Assembly (NCBI GenBank): GCA_003439945.1
Contig: QVRM01003956.1
Coordinates: 335,501-399,500 of the forward strand
Length of the DNA stretch: 64,000 nt
Direction of reading: 5' to 3'
DNA from: Dermanyssus gallinae
Taxonomy: Eukaryota; Arthropoda; Arachnida; Mesostigmata; Dermanyssidae
Each line of letters begins with the position of its first letter. The first letter of the stretch is position 1. This document shows, one piece after another, positions 24,752 through 36,909 of this stretch. The translations under genes and the position numbers were made by a program. The notes under the pieces are model-generated. The model was not told where the DNA came from and did no database searches. It saw only the letters and a list, made by a program, of their open reading frames with translations.

Positions 24752-24811
24752 CCAGTGGACGCTCTAAGTGGTTGGGCAGTACGGCTTGTGCTTCCCTTCA
24801 GGTTGCGATAA
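24166..24811. repeat. Tandem segmental duplication (362-bp and 284-bp units)
   Basis: Unit 1 (24166-24527) and unit 2 (24528-24811) both run from AATTTTTTTTCATTACGTTG through TCATGCACAACACAGTCGGC to CCCTTCAGGTTGCGATA, almost identical. Unit 1 has an extra inverted repeat: ACCCGTAGCTATTCAGTGTT (24325-24344) is the exact reverse complement of 24407-24426, with (AT)n between. Unit 2 has only the right arm. The difference is about 78 bp and lies between AT tracts. Confidence 0.85.
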
Positions 24812-25909
24812 GTCTTCTATCGCGTGAAAAATGGTTATGATGGCCATGTTTGTTAGTCGGACAAGCTGACCCAAGGCTGACTAGTACAACTACTATTTCT
24901 ACTACTGCTATTAGAAGAACAGCTACCCCTTTATGATTTTAATCGAAACGAACGACTCCCGTGGGAACGATCGGCCGATAGTCCCACGGTATTCCCTTTC
25001 TTTTTGCACACCGAATCTAGATCATCTCCCACCTGGCACTATAAAAGCAGCAATTAGTCAAACTCGTATGCTCCTATGAAAGGTGTATCTATGGGGCCAT
25101 GGGAGGGTATATTGAATGATTTGTTTGTAAATGTATATAAATATACGTACACATACATACGAGTAAGACCATTCATATTATACGCTCAGATCCAATATAG
25201 AAATAGAAGACGGGCGTTCTCTAAGCGTCAAGTTCTTTTCTGGGAAGTTTCGTAGATAAAAACTAATAGACAAATAAACATAAAAGCCTGGGAACACATG
25301 TGGCATTCCTGTTGGACACATATTGTCTATTGTCTTTTAACTAGTCTTCGAAGTAATACCTATAGGATTCGAATCGCATGGGACAACTTAAGTGATATAT
25401 TAGTTTATCGGAACTTGCCAGAAGCATATCGAGGTCCGAAGCATAGGTATTTTTCGCAGCAGCCACCATGGGCGTGCAATCAGGCACCGTCATAGCGATC
25501 CTAACATCAATGCAAGATAGAAAAATGAATGGCCAATTGCAGAAAATACGATTTCATTGCAAAACTGTCTCTAAATACTTTCCACCCAACCACGGTCGGA
25601 CCCTCTTCTATATGTGTATAACCCTGGAAGTGCATCATAGGCAGTACTGACGAGGACAAGGGCAGAATTTTTTTTTAGATGACGCCTATAGGGGCCTACC
25701 AAGAAATTTGTTTCCTTGTTAAGCCAATGAGTGTAAACTTCTTTTTGACCCTTTAATAGTACTATTTCGGTCGTGCTCAAAAATGCCCCGTTTTATGTGG
25801 GCTCTTTAAACAGCAAATCCTTGTGACAGCGTGATATGGATACGCCATTGAAGTGTGCCATATCTTTCTAATGTTTTGCATATACACTCCTGTTTACATA
25901 TTCCTTTCG

Positions 25910-26051
25910 GAGCTCACTTTCAACCAAGATTTAACGTCCATGGGACTGCTTTTCGCATTGCTTCATAGACGGACCCCCATAAATACAAATGTGCAACGGT
26001 GGGACTCGAACCCGCGCACCAGACGCATGCCACCACGCCACCGGGCTCGAC
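25910..26051 (-). mobile_element. SINE family A copy with a deletion in the tRNA-like head
   Basis: The reverse strand starts GTCGAGCCCGGTGGCGTGGT and then jumps to GGTGCGCGGGTTCGAGTCCC. The body follows through ATGGGGGTCCGTCTATGAAG and CATGGACGTTAAATCTTGG. Relative to the copy at 52.5 kb about 30 bases between the A and B boxes, including the anticodon arm, are missing. Confidence 0.75.
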
Positions 26052-26222
26052 TGTTCACATATTCGAAACCAAATAAAATGTTTCCTCCTTCCTGGGGTTG
26101 AAACTGCTATCGAGCATACCAAAAGCCAGGCAAGCATTGCTCTACCGCGCAGAGCTCTCTGTACATCTGGTGGATGCTATGCGCTAAACTGTCTGTGGAT
26201 CGAGAGGATGGTGGATCAATCT

Positions 26223-26224
<2 letters not shown>

Positions 26225-26261
<37 letters not shown>
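26225..26261. repeat. (AT)n array
   Basis: Pure AT about 175 bp downstream of a SINE A copy. Confidence 0.95.
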
Positions 26262-26263
<2 letters not shown>

Positions 26264-26944
26264 CGAGCATAACCATACACATCAGGATATGCGCCGTGTC
26301 GTTTTCGGCACCGCTAAGACGTTATCGTTACCGAGTGATGCTGCAAGCTAACTGTCACATTCGGATCTTATATTGGGCTATTGCCGTTACATGCAGCAGT
26401 ACTGCTCGCCGCAGCAGCAGTATCAGTGTTGAAATGAATTGCAGATGGTTTGCGTTGAGAGTATGACGACACTAACCACACCTTCCTTCGCCTCGCCGCT
26501 CGTTGACATCGCCCACGCCAATCCTACATACATGAGCGTGTGCATACACAGCAGTGAGACGGGCCTGTTCACACCTACAACAGCTTGGTACCTCCTATGT
26601 AAACCGCCGTCATCTACGAACGAGCAACAAACGCCTATCGTGCTAAGGCAGCCATCAATGTCGGCCCGGCGACAGCATTCGACTTCGTGTTCTGTCTGGC
26701 TCTAATTCTGCTCGCCGTGCCCAGGCGAGCTGTCACGTCTCCGGCTCTGCTCCGATGCAGAGTCCGGACGTTCAGCCGGACGACACGCAGCAGGTGTCAT
26801 CGGATGTTTGCGGCACACGTCGAACGTAACACGTAGTTCGCTCCGGCATTGTCCGGTCGTTGTCTGCGTATGCTGCTCCCGTACGTGTGGATAGGGTAAA
26901 TAACATCAGTATCGAGCAGCAACAATATCGAGTGTGTAGTAATG

Positions 26945-26978
26945 TAAACAACAACAACAACAACAGCAACAACAGCAG

Positions 26979-27019
<41 letters not shown>

Positions 27020-27035
27020 ACAAAGGGAACAATAA
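26945..27035. repeat. (AAC)n/(CAG)n array
   Basis: AAC and AGC triplets. Open frames here are poly-Asn/Ser or poly-Leu artefacts. Confidence 0.9.
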
Positions 27036-28020
27036 CAGCATTTACAATAGAAACGTCAACAAGTTTTCATGAAACGTCTGTGTGGCTGTGTGTGCGTGTG
27101 TGTGTGTGCGGGTCGTATTGCCCGGTCGGTCAAAAGCGCTCGCAAATTGATTAGACTCACCAGTAATGACCTTTGAAGGTCGATACCCGCTGGTGCCCTA
27201 AGTTCATATACGCTGATCTGGCAACACACTCGGTGGCTACAAAATGTTCTACCTAGCCCGCAAATAAGATCAGAAAACAACTGAACTAGTGCCAATAGTG
27301 GTTTAGGCAGACCAGTGCAACTATACTTCTACTAGCTGGCTAAATGCATCGCCAGCAAATGAACGAACCAATGTGCGTCCAAGGCGATGCCTGCAAAATC
27401 ATCATTTGACTGAGCCACTCGACACAGGGTATCATGTTTAAATCAGCATTGCATACTCTACGTCCGATTAACCTAGACCCGTTTTAGGCGCGTGGGGTTT
27501 GTCAACTGACATTTTGCCACACCAAATTAGAGCAATGAAACACCTTAAAACTAACAGAGAAACAGACCGCAACGGCAGAAGCTAAAGGAGAGATCAACAC
27601 CAGACAACCGTCGCAATATCGCCAGATGCCGTAAAACAGGATAGGTCACGCTAGTGCCACAACAGGGCACGCTATGTGGCCACTGTGGACCTCGCTTTGA
27701 GTCTAGTTCTGTAGTTGATCGTACGGTTAATATAGAAACACTTACGTATTTAGAACGTTTATACAGGTTAGTCTTAGATATTTGACCCTTTAAGCGTCAG
27801 CCAAGAATAACGACTCTTTTAGCGTCGGCCAACAATAATCATTCCCCCCTTGGCTTAAACCCCACGCTTACACTGGGAACATCATTATCCGTTGGTGGCA
27901 TTCGTTCTGCACGGCTCAGGGCTAGAAGGTGCCGTTCATTATTCGATTTGCGGGTTGCTGCTACGCGCGCAACTGTGGCATGGAGTAGAGTTGATTGTGG
28001 CCTGTTGCCAACGGAGCGTA

Positions 28021-28036
28021 CCCCCCCCCCCCCCCC
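28021..28036. repeat. C16 homopolymer
   Basis: Sixteen consecutive C's within a GC-rich stretch. Confidence 0.9.
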
Positions 28037-30169
28037 ACTGCAGCAATTGCTATGACAAATGTTACTGCTCCCAGCTTTTCTTTTTAGTTGGAGAAGCACC
28101 GAGGCGTGCTGAACGCGGGATTTCTGCGGCTGTTTATGCCGAACCCCATGAGGCTCCCGTCCTCCGGGCGCATCGAGACGTCCGTTACTCGCCAGCTTAA
28201 GCTGTCGGAAACCCAAGTGCAGTAGCCAGCATTCGGACCACCGTGGGACGACGTCCACCATCTGGATTTGCCACCTCACCACTGCCACCTGTACCGAGCA
28301 AGTGTGGCGCGAAATGGAAATCTGCCTCTCTACATGCCACGCAGAAGAAGCCGAAAAGCCGCAAAGAGCCATTGGATATGACCTGGCATATCCTGGCACA
28401 TTTCGGAGGATGCAGAGCGACCGGATGGCCGGTCAACTCGAGCGAAGTTTGGTGCAAACGTTCCTTCGGAGACCGCAGAGATGGTCAACAGGAAGGCTCG
28501 AAGAGTTTCGAGAATAACCGCCATGCAAACACACTAACCGTCCGGTTAACTCACTCCGTCCAACTCGGCATGAACAAATTACTTCAGTGTTCGCAACAGT
28601 CAATGACGTGCATTTACCTCGTGTCAAATAGACACTAGTTCCGTTGTCGCCGGTGCAACTGACGAAAACAAACAGGTATACTACAATATGCAAGAAAAAA
28701 CGTTGACTACTTTATCAAGGGTTTGTCTTGCTTTCGATTTTTCCGATCAAACGTTATTCCCTACAATATGACCGTTTATGACGTACAGTCACGTGCTTGT
28801 GCGGATCTGTTTACAGTAAAACAAATAAAATACTTCACGCCGGTTGCGGCTTTAGTATCTGCCGATTGCCCCAAGTTCCTTGGTCACGTTCTAACAGTCC
28901 CCTCCATTGCCAGCCTTTGGTTGTGTGCACCCTGTTTGCATTCCGGCACGAGTTAATCAGCCATTTACAACGCAGAGCGTTCAGCTCAGCGCGTTTCGTT
29001 TTCGGAACAGCAGAGCAAGAAGCGACAACAAAGTCCTGGTGCGCTCAGCTTAAGAGGCTACCCGCATACGCACGGAGGGGGGGGCGGTCACATCCCAACG
29101 AGGTGGGCGAAGTAAAACAGGCAAGTGTTCAGTTAGACACCTGCATCTTCATCAATCAACACGCTCCTGCTAATGAGTATTGATGAGTGCTCGTTGGAAA
29201 CTCGTGCACGTCATCGCCTGTACTTTACCCGAGGTTGGCGCCGAGTCGATTGCGCACCTCAGTGCAACAGGAGGTTTGTTTGCGTAGCACTGTTTTCGAT
29301 GCTGCTGCTATATGTACCTATAGTAGCTACAGTCTTACAACAATCGAAATACGCTTTTTCTACAAGCAAAGCTATTAACCAGCCAAAGTGCCTGTCTTTA
29401 CTGTTCTGCCTCTCGGAAAAGTCCCTTGTAAAATTTCGAGCAAGTTCGACAAGTTTGTAGTAAAGCAGCATTACTATTTCTCACCCAGAGACTGTGACGC
29501 AAACTGGGCGCTGCGTTGCCTGCCGTTGCATTTCTGGTCCTGGTTGCCCCCGTTAATTTCGGGTCTTAAAGCGATCCAGTGCAATCGATGGTGCCAATCA
29601 AAACAACGACGACGACGACGACGACGACCTCTAAGTGAGGATTAGCCATTCGAGTTTGCATACGCCAGCCGACAGAGCGAAATAACAAGCTTCACGTTTG
29701 CAGACAGACCTGTCTGTACCAGTCAGGTGTAGCCGTGTCGAATTCTATTATTGCCACTTAACGGTTCGTCCACGCTAACGCATGGATGATGATGCAGAAA
29801 CGACGTAAATGGCACTAAGGTAAACTTTAGAAAAAAAACGTTCTAATAACACCGTAGTCTCGAATAAATGCGGATGCCTTGAAATTCCCAAGCACAATGT
29901 ATCTATCTATACAACGCTGACTTTGCTGTCTGGACGCAGTGCAAATAACGTCCATACGACGAGGAACAGCAGAGGCACGGAGCCCGCTGTTTTCTGTGCC
30001 TCGTTGTTTGCGAAACGAGAGAGCATTTTTCCGGGCCACAGACTCCCCTCGTGCCTCGTCTTTGTACGTCCGTGCACGCATTTTTCTGCTTGGTCGCACA
30101 TTGCTGGCCGCCAGACGCGTCTAGACGCTGGGAGCAGCTGTTGACAGCACTTGAGCTGATGCTGCTGCG

Positions 30170-30245
30170 GAAAGGGACCGAAGGCAGGCAGAAGGGACCG
30201 TGGGCAGACAGAAGGCGCCGGGGGCAGACAGAAGGCGCCGGAGAG
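30170..30245. repeat. Short tandem repeat of GGCAGACAGAAGG units
   Basis: AAGGGACCG/GGCAGACAGAAGGCGCCG-like units follow one another three to four times. They are purine-rich and noncoding. Confidence 0.6.
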
Positions 30246-30321
30246 CGGCGCTGTCACCCGAGACGGTGATTTAAGATGCACAGGTTGCATACGCTTACCA
30301 GTTATACAAGCCAACCGGGTA

Positions 30322-30339
30322 GGGGGGGGGGGGGGGGGG
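30322..30339. repeat. G18 homopolymer
   Basis: Eighteen consecutive G's. Confidence 0.9.
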
Positions 30340-31639
30340 TTAATGGTCGATTGATGACGACGCGGCGGGTTACAGCGTGTGAGGGACGACGCGCAGGCAC
30401 GACGGCACGGGGAAAACCAAACGCACCCAAAGCTGGAAACTCGTCGCCTGGTGGTAGTAGCACGCACCTACGCCATTGATCGTTTAAAGGAGAGCCCCAC
30501 GCGGCGGCGAAAGAGAGCCTCGAGTCTCGACGAAGTGAGAGAATACATATTATTGGCCAGTGCCGTGCTTAACTAGCCGACGCAATGTCTGTCAGGTGGT
30601 TACGCCTTGCGGTCGCGCTGCATCGACCTTCGTCCTCAAGTGGCTCGTCGTCTTTGTTGGACAGACATGTCGACGACGACGACAATGAAGGCGACAACAC
30701 CACCTCCGACAGCAAAGCTTGAGGACAGCAAAAAACAGCATTGTCTTCGGTCTTCCCCATTGCTGAGCCTCACTTTTCCCCCCACCACCACCACCACCAC
30801 CATCCGTATCAGGCACACGAAATAGGACGCTTCATAGCGTGTATATGGAACAAAAAGATGTGATAGTCAAGGACGTTGACTGGCTGGCTGGACTGGACAG
30901 GCACGCGGGCCGGCCAGAGCGCTGTCACAAACGTGATACCAGGACAGTAGTAACCGTCCGTGGTAATGCAGACAAACAACAAGAGCGAGAAACGACCAAG
31001 GAAGACGGAGCGAAGAGGATGCTCGGGGACCATTCAATCGTGTAGAAAGTATCCCCCAAGAGACATCACTAGAACTAACACAACATCTCGGTGAGCACGT
31101 GCAGTCAGGACCGTCATGATAGGTTGGTGATGCCCCTGATGCATACTTGTCCGCAGTCGTTCCCGTATTACTCGCCGTGACCACTGAATTCACTAAGTCG
31201 TTTGCCCCAGGAGCTGCCTAGCCCTATGTCCAAATGTGGCGCTTCTTCTTGCCCTAGGTAGGAATGATAGCTGTAATGGCCACTAGCCCCTGCTCCGTCA
31301 TGGCCCTAGTGCTATACACACACACATATATATATATATATATATTCGCATACAGAAAACAATGAGTCTGCTAAACACACTGTATTTTTCCGCCTGTCAG
31401 TTGCCAAGACAAATGATGGCTGGCACTTATGTAAACGTAAAAAAAATGAAATATAGTTTGAAGAGTGTGTAAGGGTGCTACGAAACATTTCGAGCTAGAC
31501 ATATCAATGTTTACGACAAATCCCGTAAAAGGCGTCCAAAAACAGCAACTGATTAGGAAAGTGTGGGCCCTGTGAATGCTGCGATGAACAAAAACTGAAA
31601 CATAATATATGCATCGCTACAGGAAACTTTGGACTTGAA

Positions 31640-31935
31640 TGCCGCTATACGCACGCATCACCTCTACTTCAAGCGCTCAAAAAATCTGTCCGAAAACTTA
31701 TCACTGCGTTACTAGGAAGAGCTCTAAAGCGTCTCTTAGGCGATGATATCTCTACCACGATAACTACAACGCGTCAGCCCACAGGGCTGAAAACACTGAG
31801 GCTCTTATCGCATCTAGAGTCAAGCTGGTGAAGCACGCAACTTATTCACCTAACTTGGCAGCATGCGATTTTGTCCTTCTTCGAAAAACGCTAGTTGGAC
31901 GTACGCTTCGAAGCGTGGGTCTTCGGCCTCTAAAA
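31640..31935 (+). pseudogene. Mariner transposase relic, C-terminal catalytic fragment
   Basis: From 31756 one frame reads HDNYNASAHRAENTEALIAS, then VKLVKHATYSPNLAACDFVL and LRKTLVGRTLRSV. Mariner transposases have HDNAPAHRA...PHPPYSPDLAPCDFFLF...GRRF at this place. The second Asp (GAT at 31759) and third Asp (GAT at 31867) have 35 residues between them. Two extra codons (Tyr-Asn) after HDN disturb the normal 34. The sequence upstream to about 31640 is a more decayed part in other frames. YSPDL has become YSPNL, and the N-terminal half is not recognisable. It is inactive and lies in intron 1. Confidence 0.7.
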
Positions 31936-33234
31936 ATAAAGTAATTATTGTAATGTAAACCAAAATCTTAATACGTATTATCGTGTCAGGAAAAATTAGG
32001 AGAAAATATATCTGTACTCCATGAGAGAAATTGCAAAAACATAGTTGGTTCTCGACGTACGTATACCGCCATGCGTTCGCCCGCTTTATCACTGATGCTT
32101 GTATACCATGTGCAGAGTTCTGCTCGGTTAAGTATACGACACCTGAGTGTCCCAGCACGAGAGGCTCACTGACTCACATCAACCGCTTTTGCTTTTGATT
32201 GAAACCGCTCATTATTTTTGCATTGGTGCAATGTTAATTTTTGGCGGGCTCTTAGGGTGTGTGCTTTTATTTTGCTGTTCGCGCGTGCTAACGGACGCTG
32301 ACCGGACGCGCACCCAGAACGCGAATTTTCGCTAAACGGAGATTCCGCCCTCCGCCCAAATTCTCACAGAAAATAAGTGAAATCGCTCCCATACCCTATA
32401 CCCAATCACAATAGCAGGCTAACTCTAAGCCAACCTGGAACGCTGGAGGCTTTGCTTTTTCCTTTTTTGTCGACCACCCGGCACTACACGCCTACTTCGG
32501 TGTGGCTGCAGGCCTCGTTTTGAGGCAAAGAGAGAGGATCTTATACCCCGGTTTCAGTTTGTTGGTAGAGCCAACGCATGACTCGTCGATAAACATCGAG
32601 TACTTCGCGTCCACCCGGTGAGCTTCGTGTGTGCATACATATGTTTGTATATGTGTGCCTGAATGTGTACATGTGAGACCATGAGTCTGCATGATCCCCA
32701 CTCGCCAGCATGACCGAGCTATCGTTTGAGAAATTTTAACTTAGTCGTAGAGCCCCGCGGCGCTCCCTAGAGAACTGATCATCATCATGGCCACTATTGA
32801 CGGTAGCGGCAAGGTGTGCTAGCAGGTGGATGTGCGTATATGGTGAAGGACGACTGCAACGCAGAACGAGGTAACGGTAGAATGAGGTAACGAATCCCTC
32901 CTCCCCGAGAAGGGAGGAAAAGACAGAAAGAGTCGAGAATCGACCGCAAAGTCGTTCGCAGCCTTATCGCTAACTTCACCACTCATAGACTGATCGGGCT
33001 ACAAATTCGCGGCAGGTAGGGAATTTGCGTTGGACAGGCAATTTGGCAAACAGCTTCGATACGGTCGCCGCATCGAACAGCAGTTGTACCGCCGTGTCTC
33101 CTTCGCCAGCCAGCCACAAGGCGAATGTCCCAAAGGACCGGCGCTCGCTCGCTCGCGCTCTCTTATTACTACTTCGGAATTCCAGCTTCGAAGAAAAATA
33201 ACCGTATCCAGAAATAAGCGATTCACTATCCGCG

Positions 33235-33235
<1 letters not shown>

Positions 33236-33288
<53 letters not shown>

Positions 33289-33290
33289 GA
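33236..33290. repeat. (AT)n array
   Basis: Pure AT, followed by ATACGAGTATATAGATATATA. Confidence 0.95.
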
Positions 33291-34589
33291 GTATATAGAT
33301 ATATACTTGATTCCACAGGTTGTTTTTTCATGTATATATTATATACGAAAACGACAAGTGGTTTGATATTTAAATACGTGCGAATCTTCAGTTTGCTCAG
33401 TAACTGCTTAGATATCATATTCTAACCGTGCTCATTTGTGCTTATCAATATCACTCCTTTGGCTGCAAGGGTGTGTTGATAAGGCAAAAAAGCGTGATAC
33501 GAGAGCCAACGTACCGCCAAAAACCAAACGACAAAGCCGAACCATTTCTAGAAGAACTAGATGAAACGAAGAAGAAACAGATGAAGAAGATGAACAGGAA
33601 GGTGAAACAAACAGAAAAGTAAAAAACTCTGCGCAAATATCGGCAGCTTTACACAGTATCGATACACAGCAGCTTTCGACAGTATCGATATGTCTGGCCG
33701 GCATCGTGAATCGTTGATCGCCAGGGACACGTTACCGCCCCACGCCGCCCCACGACACGACGCCGTCACCAGAAGCCCTCCTACCCAAGCGTGTGCAATG
33801 CTGCCCAAGCAATACACACAACACCGCTAGACCGGCATGTACGTCCTGCAAAAACTGATGTAGTAGCCTCCTCGACAGGTAGTCTGACGTCTACATAGGT
33901 TAGACTACTACGTTGAGAAAGCAGCGGTGCTCCCTTTCGGCGGTGCTCGCCAGGGTGAGGTGCGTGTGAGGCGCATGAGGTGACACCCTCCCGGCGTGTC
34001 TCTCGCCAACGACGCCGACAGCCAACAGCCAGCGGCAACCGCCACCTTCACAACAACCGACCTCCACGACCATGGTCATGGACATCATGGATGGGCCATT
34101 GCAACTGCCTGCAGCGATTTGCGTCACCCTCGCGTCTCGATATCACACGGGTGATTTTTCGTCGCGCAAACCACATTCGCTCGCGAACGCATACTGCTGC
34201 TGCTGCATGATTGCTGTATGCCCGTTTACATATTGCCGACTGCCTGCCTTCGTACCGATCTGCCCAACCTAGCGACAATAAATAGCGAACGCCGGCCAAG
34301 GCAAGAGGTCGAGACAACCTCTCTGTTGTTGAGTGTAGTAGTGAGCCAGACAGATAGACACCAATAATGAGTCTCGGCCACGATGATGATGATGATGATC
34401 GTGCAATAGGTATCGTTTGTGTTCACATCAAGTCTGCGTGTATCGTTGATCATAACCGAGTCGCCCGAGACAGTTTGACCGCCTGACGCGACTATGCGGA
34501 CGGACAATATTTCCGCTAAATAGACGATATCTACAACGTATTACTTATTACTACTACCACTATTAGGCACGGGCAACAATAGCAGCATT

Positions 34590-34700
34590 AGCACCAGCAA
34601 CAACAACAACAACAACAACAACAGCTACAACAACAACAACAACAACAACAACAACAGCAGCAACAGCTACAACAACAATAACAACAGCAGCAACAACAAC
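34590..34700. repeat. (AAC)n array
   Basis: AAC with AGC and AGCTAC interruptions on the plus strand. Confidence 0.92.
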
Positions 34701-35394
34701 ACAGACTACTACTACGACTGCTCCTATAATTACAACAGTACAACAAATACCGCCGTACACTGGATTCTCCTCACTGGCTTAGTCACCGTGACAGGACTAC
34801 AACCGGGGGACAACCGGGGGTTGTTCGGCCGACATTATTGTAGTAGTAGTAGACCTACAGAAACCACCCCACAGAGACAGAGAGAAAAATGAACTCATAG
34901 ATACATAGGTAGGTAGGTAGGTAGATAGTCGAGACAGCGCGAGCAAGCGATCGAACAAAGAACGAGACTGATGCTCTCTGCGAGACGGCGAAGAGAGAGA
35001 GAGAGAGAGAGAGACAAAAAGAGAGATAGAGGTGGTCAGTAGTTGTAGATGATGAAGATGTGGAGCAAGAGGAGATTCACGGCACGTCGTTAGAGTCCGA
35101 CTAATGCTGCACAATGCTGCCGTTGTTAACCACCTTTGAAAAGCCGTCAGGCAGCCCGCCCCGTACAACGAGCGAACGAACGAACATGGGTTGGTACATA
35201 GGCGAACATAGCGCGTAGAGCACAAAAGAAGAGACGGAGGCGGCGAAGAAGGAAGATAAGGATCAGGAACAAGAGGAAAGTTCGAGGAGAAACGATTGCG
35301 AAGACCGAACCACCGTAGCGGCTGGCTCTCGGTATACGCTGGCATCGTTTTCGTGGGCTGGTTGTGGTGCTGTACTGTTTCTGCGTTTGTTGTA

Positions 35395-35515
35395 GCTGCT
35401 AGTGTTGTTGATGTTGTTTCCTATTTTGTTGTTGTTGTTGCTGTAGCTGTTGTTGTTGTTGTTGTTGCTGCAGCTGTTGTTGTTGTTGCTGTAGCTGCTG
35501 TTGCTCTGGTTGCCA
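35395..35515. repeat. (GTT)n array
   Basis: GTT with GCT interruptions, the reverse orientation to the array at 34.6 kb. Followed at 35577-35630 by AAC/AGC triplets again. Confidence 0.92.
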
Positions 35516-35894
35516 CGCCGCAGCTGCCATCGATTCTGATAAAAGCATTCGCAACAACGAAAGCCGACAACGGCCAATACAACAATAACAACAACGCCCG
35601 CAGCAGCAGCAGCAGCAACAACGGGACCACGGTCGCTGCGTAGCGAACGTAGACGGGCAACACACATCGTGAGGGCAACAGAAAGCGAACCTGCTGCCAG
35701 TACAGACATACTATAACAATTATACCTGCCCGCCGAAGCGTTCTAACGACATCAGTGGCACATCGTTTGACCGAGCAGGGAAGGTTCGCGCGTCAGACCT
35801 GCAAACGTGCCAGCTAAAAAGAAATGCCACTTTTTCTGCTGCCCAAGCGAAAAGCAAAAGCAGGCAGGTTAATTTCCTAGGAACACCAGCAGAG

Positions 35895-35897
<3 letters not shown>

Positions 35898-35926
<29 letters not shown>
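35898..35926. repeat. (AT)n array
   Basis: Pure AT. Confidence 0.95.
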
Positions 35927-35929
<3 letters not shown>

Positions 35930-36260
35930 AGAGATCTGTACAGACCTACTAAATAAACACCTTCAGTAAGGAAATACACCTGGAAAGTGTTAGTTTTGCG
36001 CGCAGGATATATCCACACGATCCGGGATACTATAATAATACTGTATCTACAAGCGTTTTCAACGAAGGTTTTCGTTCTGGCCAGTCAACAGCAATTGGAA
36101 GGATAAAAATCATGTGTCCTTATCCTAAATCACATATGATGTCGACAGGACAAGTGAGCTGCGGCGTGTGCTTATGTTATTGATTTCAAAACTTATTTTG
36201 GCTGCCTACCAGGGTGCTTATCTATTTACATCAAAAATGTTTTATTAGACAATAAAGATC

Positions 36261-36262
<2 letters not shown>

Positions 36263-36309
<47 letters not shown>
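36263..36309. repeat. (AT)n array
   Basis: Pure AT. Confidence 0.95.
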
Positions 36310-36311
<2 letters not shown>

Positions 36312-36854
36312 GCCTTAAAACAAGAATGGGCCACATTTTAAGAAATCGTTAAACTCGTCCGAAATTCCTTTCTTCATTGTGATTGTGTGACATTAACTCG
36401 GGACCCTACAGAAATCCGATATCGGGAGAAAACTGCATACGGTATTTTTATTATTATCTATGAAGTATCAATACGTCCAGTACATAGGCAGACATGATTT
36501 CAATCATGGCAACCATATCCGTCGCTGTTGGGTTTGTTTGTCTATCGTATGCAGAGTAAAGTGACGAAAGCACTTAGTTTCCTCAACCTGCATCGAATAC
36601 TTTCAGCACCGTGGAAAAGTCGGTCACGAGTGCACCATTTTATCTTTCTTTGTTGAAAAAGAGGCATCATCGGGCGGGCTAATGCCAAACAAACACTGGG
36701 AGATGGGTCCGTAACATTGCTTCGCTCTTTTTCGCTCCGTGTTGTACTCTTTTTCGCACAGTATTTATGTACGCAATTTGTTTAGCGGTGCCTCCTACAC
36801 TATACGCACTCTGCAACGTAATACACATCTCAGTGCTGTAACTGCCCTAGCAGT

Positions 36855-36900
36855 TGCCAGTGCATATAGCCGTTCTTAAGGACGGCTATATGCACTGGCA
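36855..36900. repeat. 46-bp near-perfect palindrome
   Basis: TGCCAGTGCATATAGCCGT (36855-36873) is the exact reverse complement of 36882-36900. The eight central bases continue the palindrome apart from one G.T pair. Isolated within intron 1, with no repeat partner seen. Confidence 0.7.
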
Positions 36901-36909
36901 CAGACTTAC

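Larger units (their letters stand above)
27080..31300. other. Long intronic stretch without recognised genes
   Basis: Apart from homopolymers and short tandem repeats listed separately I see no exon, RNA gene or mobile element. Overlapping open frames at 27.8-28.6 kb reflect GC-rich composition. Confidence 0.45.

Noticed and set aside
27839..28399. 186-codon minus-strand frame
   Set aside because: Several overlapping frames are open on both strands of this GC-rich stretch; no domain, no splice context.
34990..35035. (GA)n tracts as GAGA-factor sites
   Set aside because: Simple repeats are common across the window and no other promoter feature is present.
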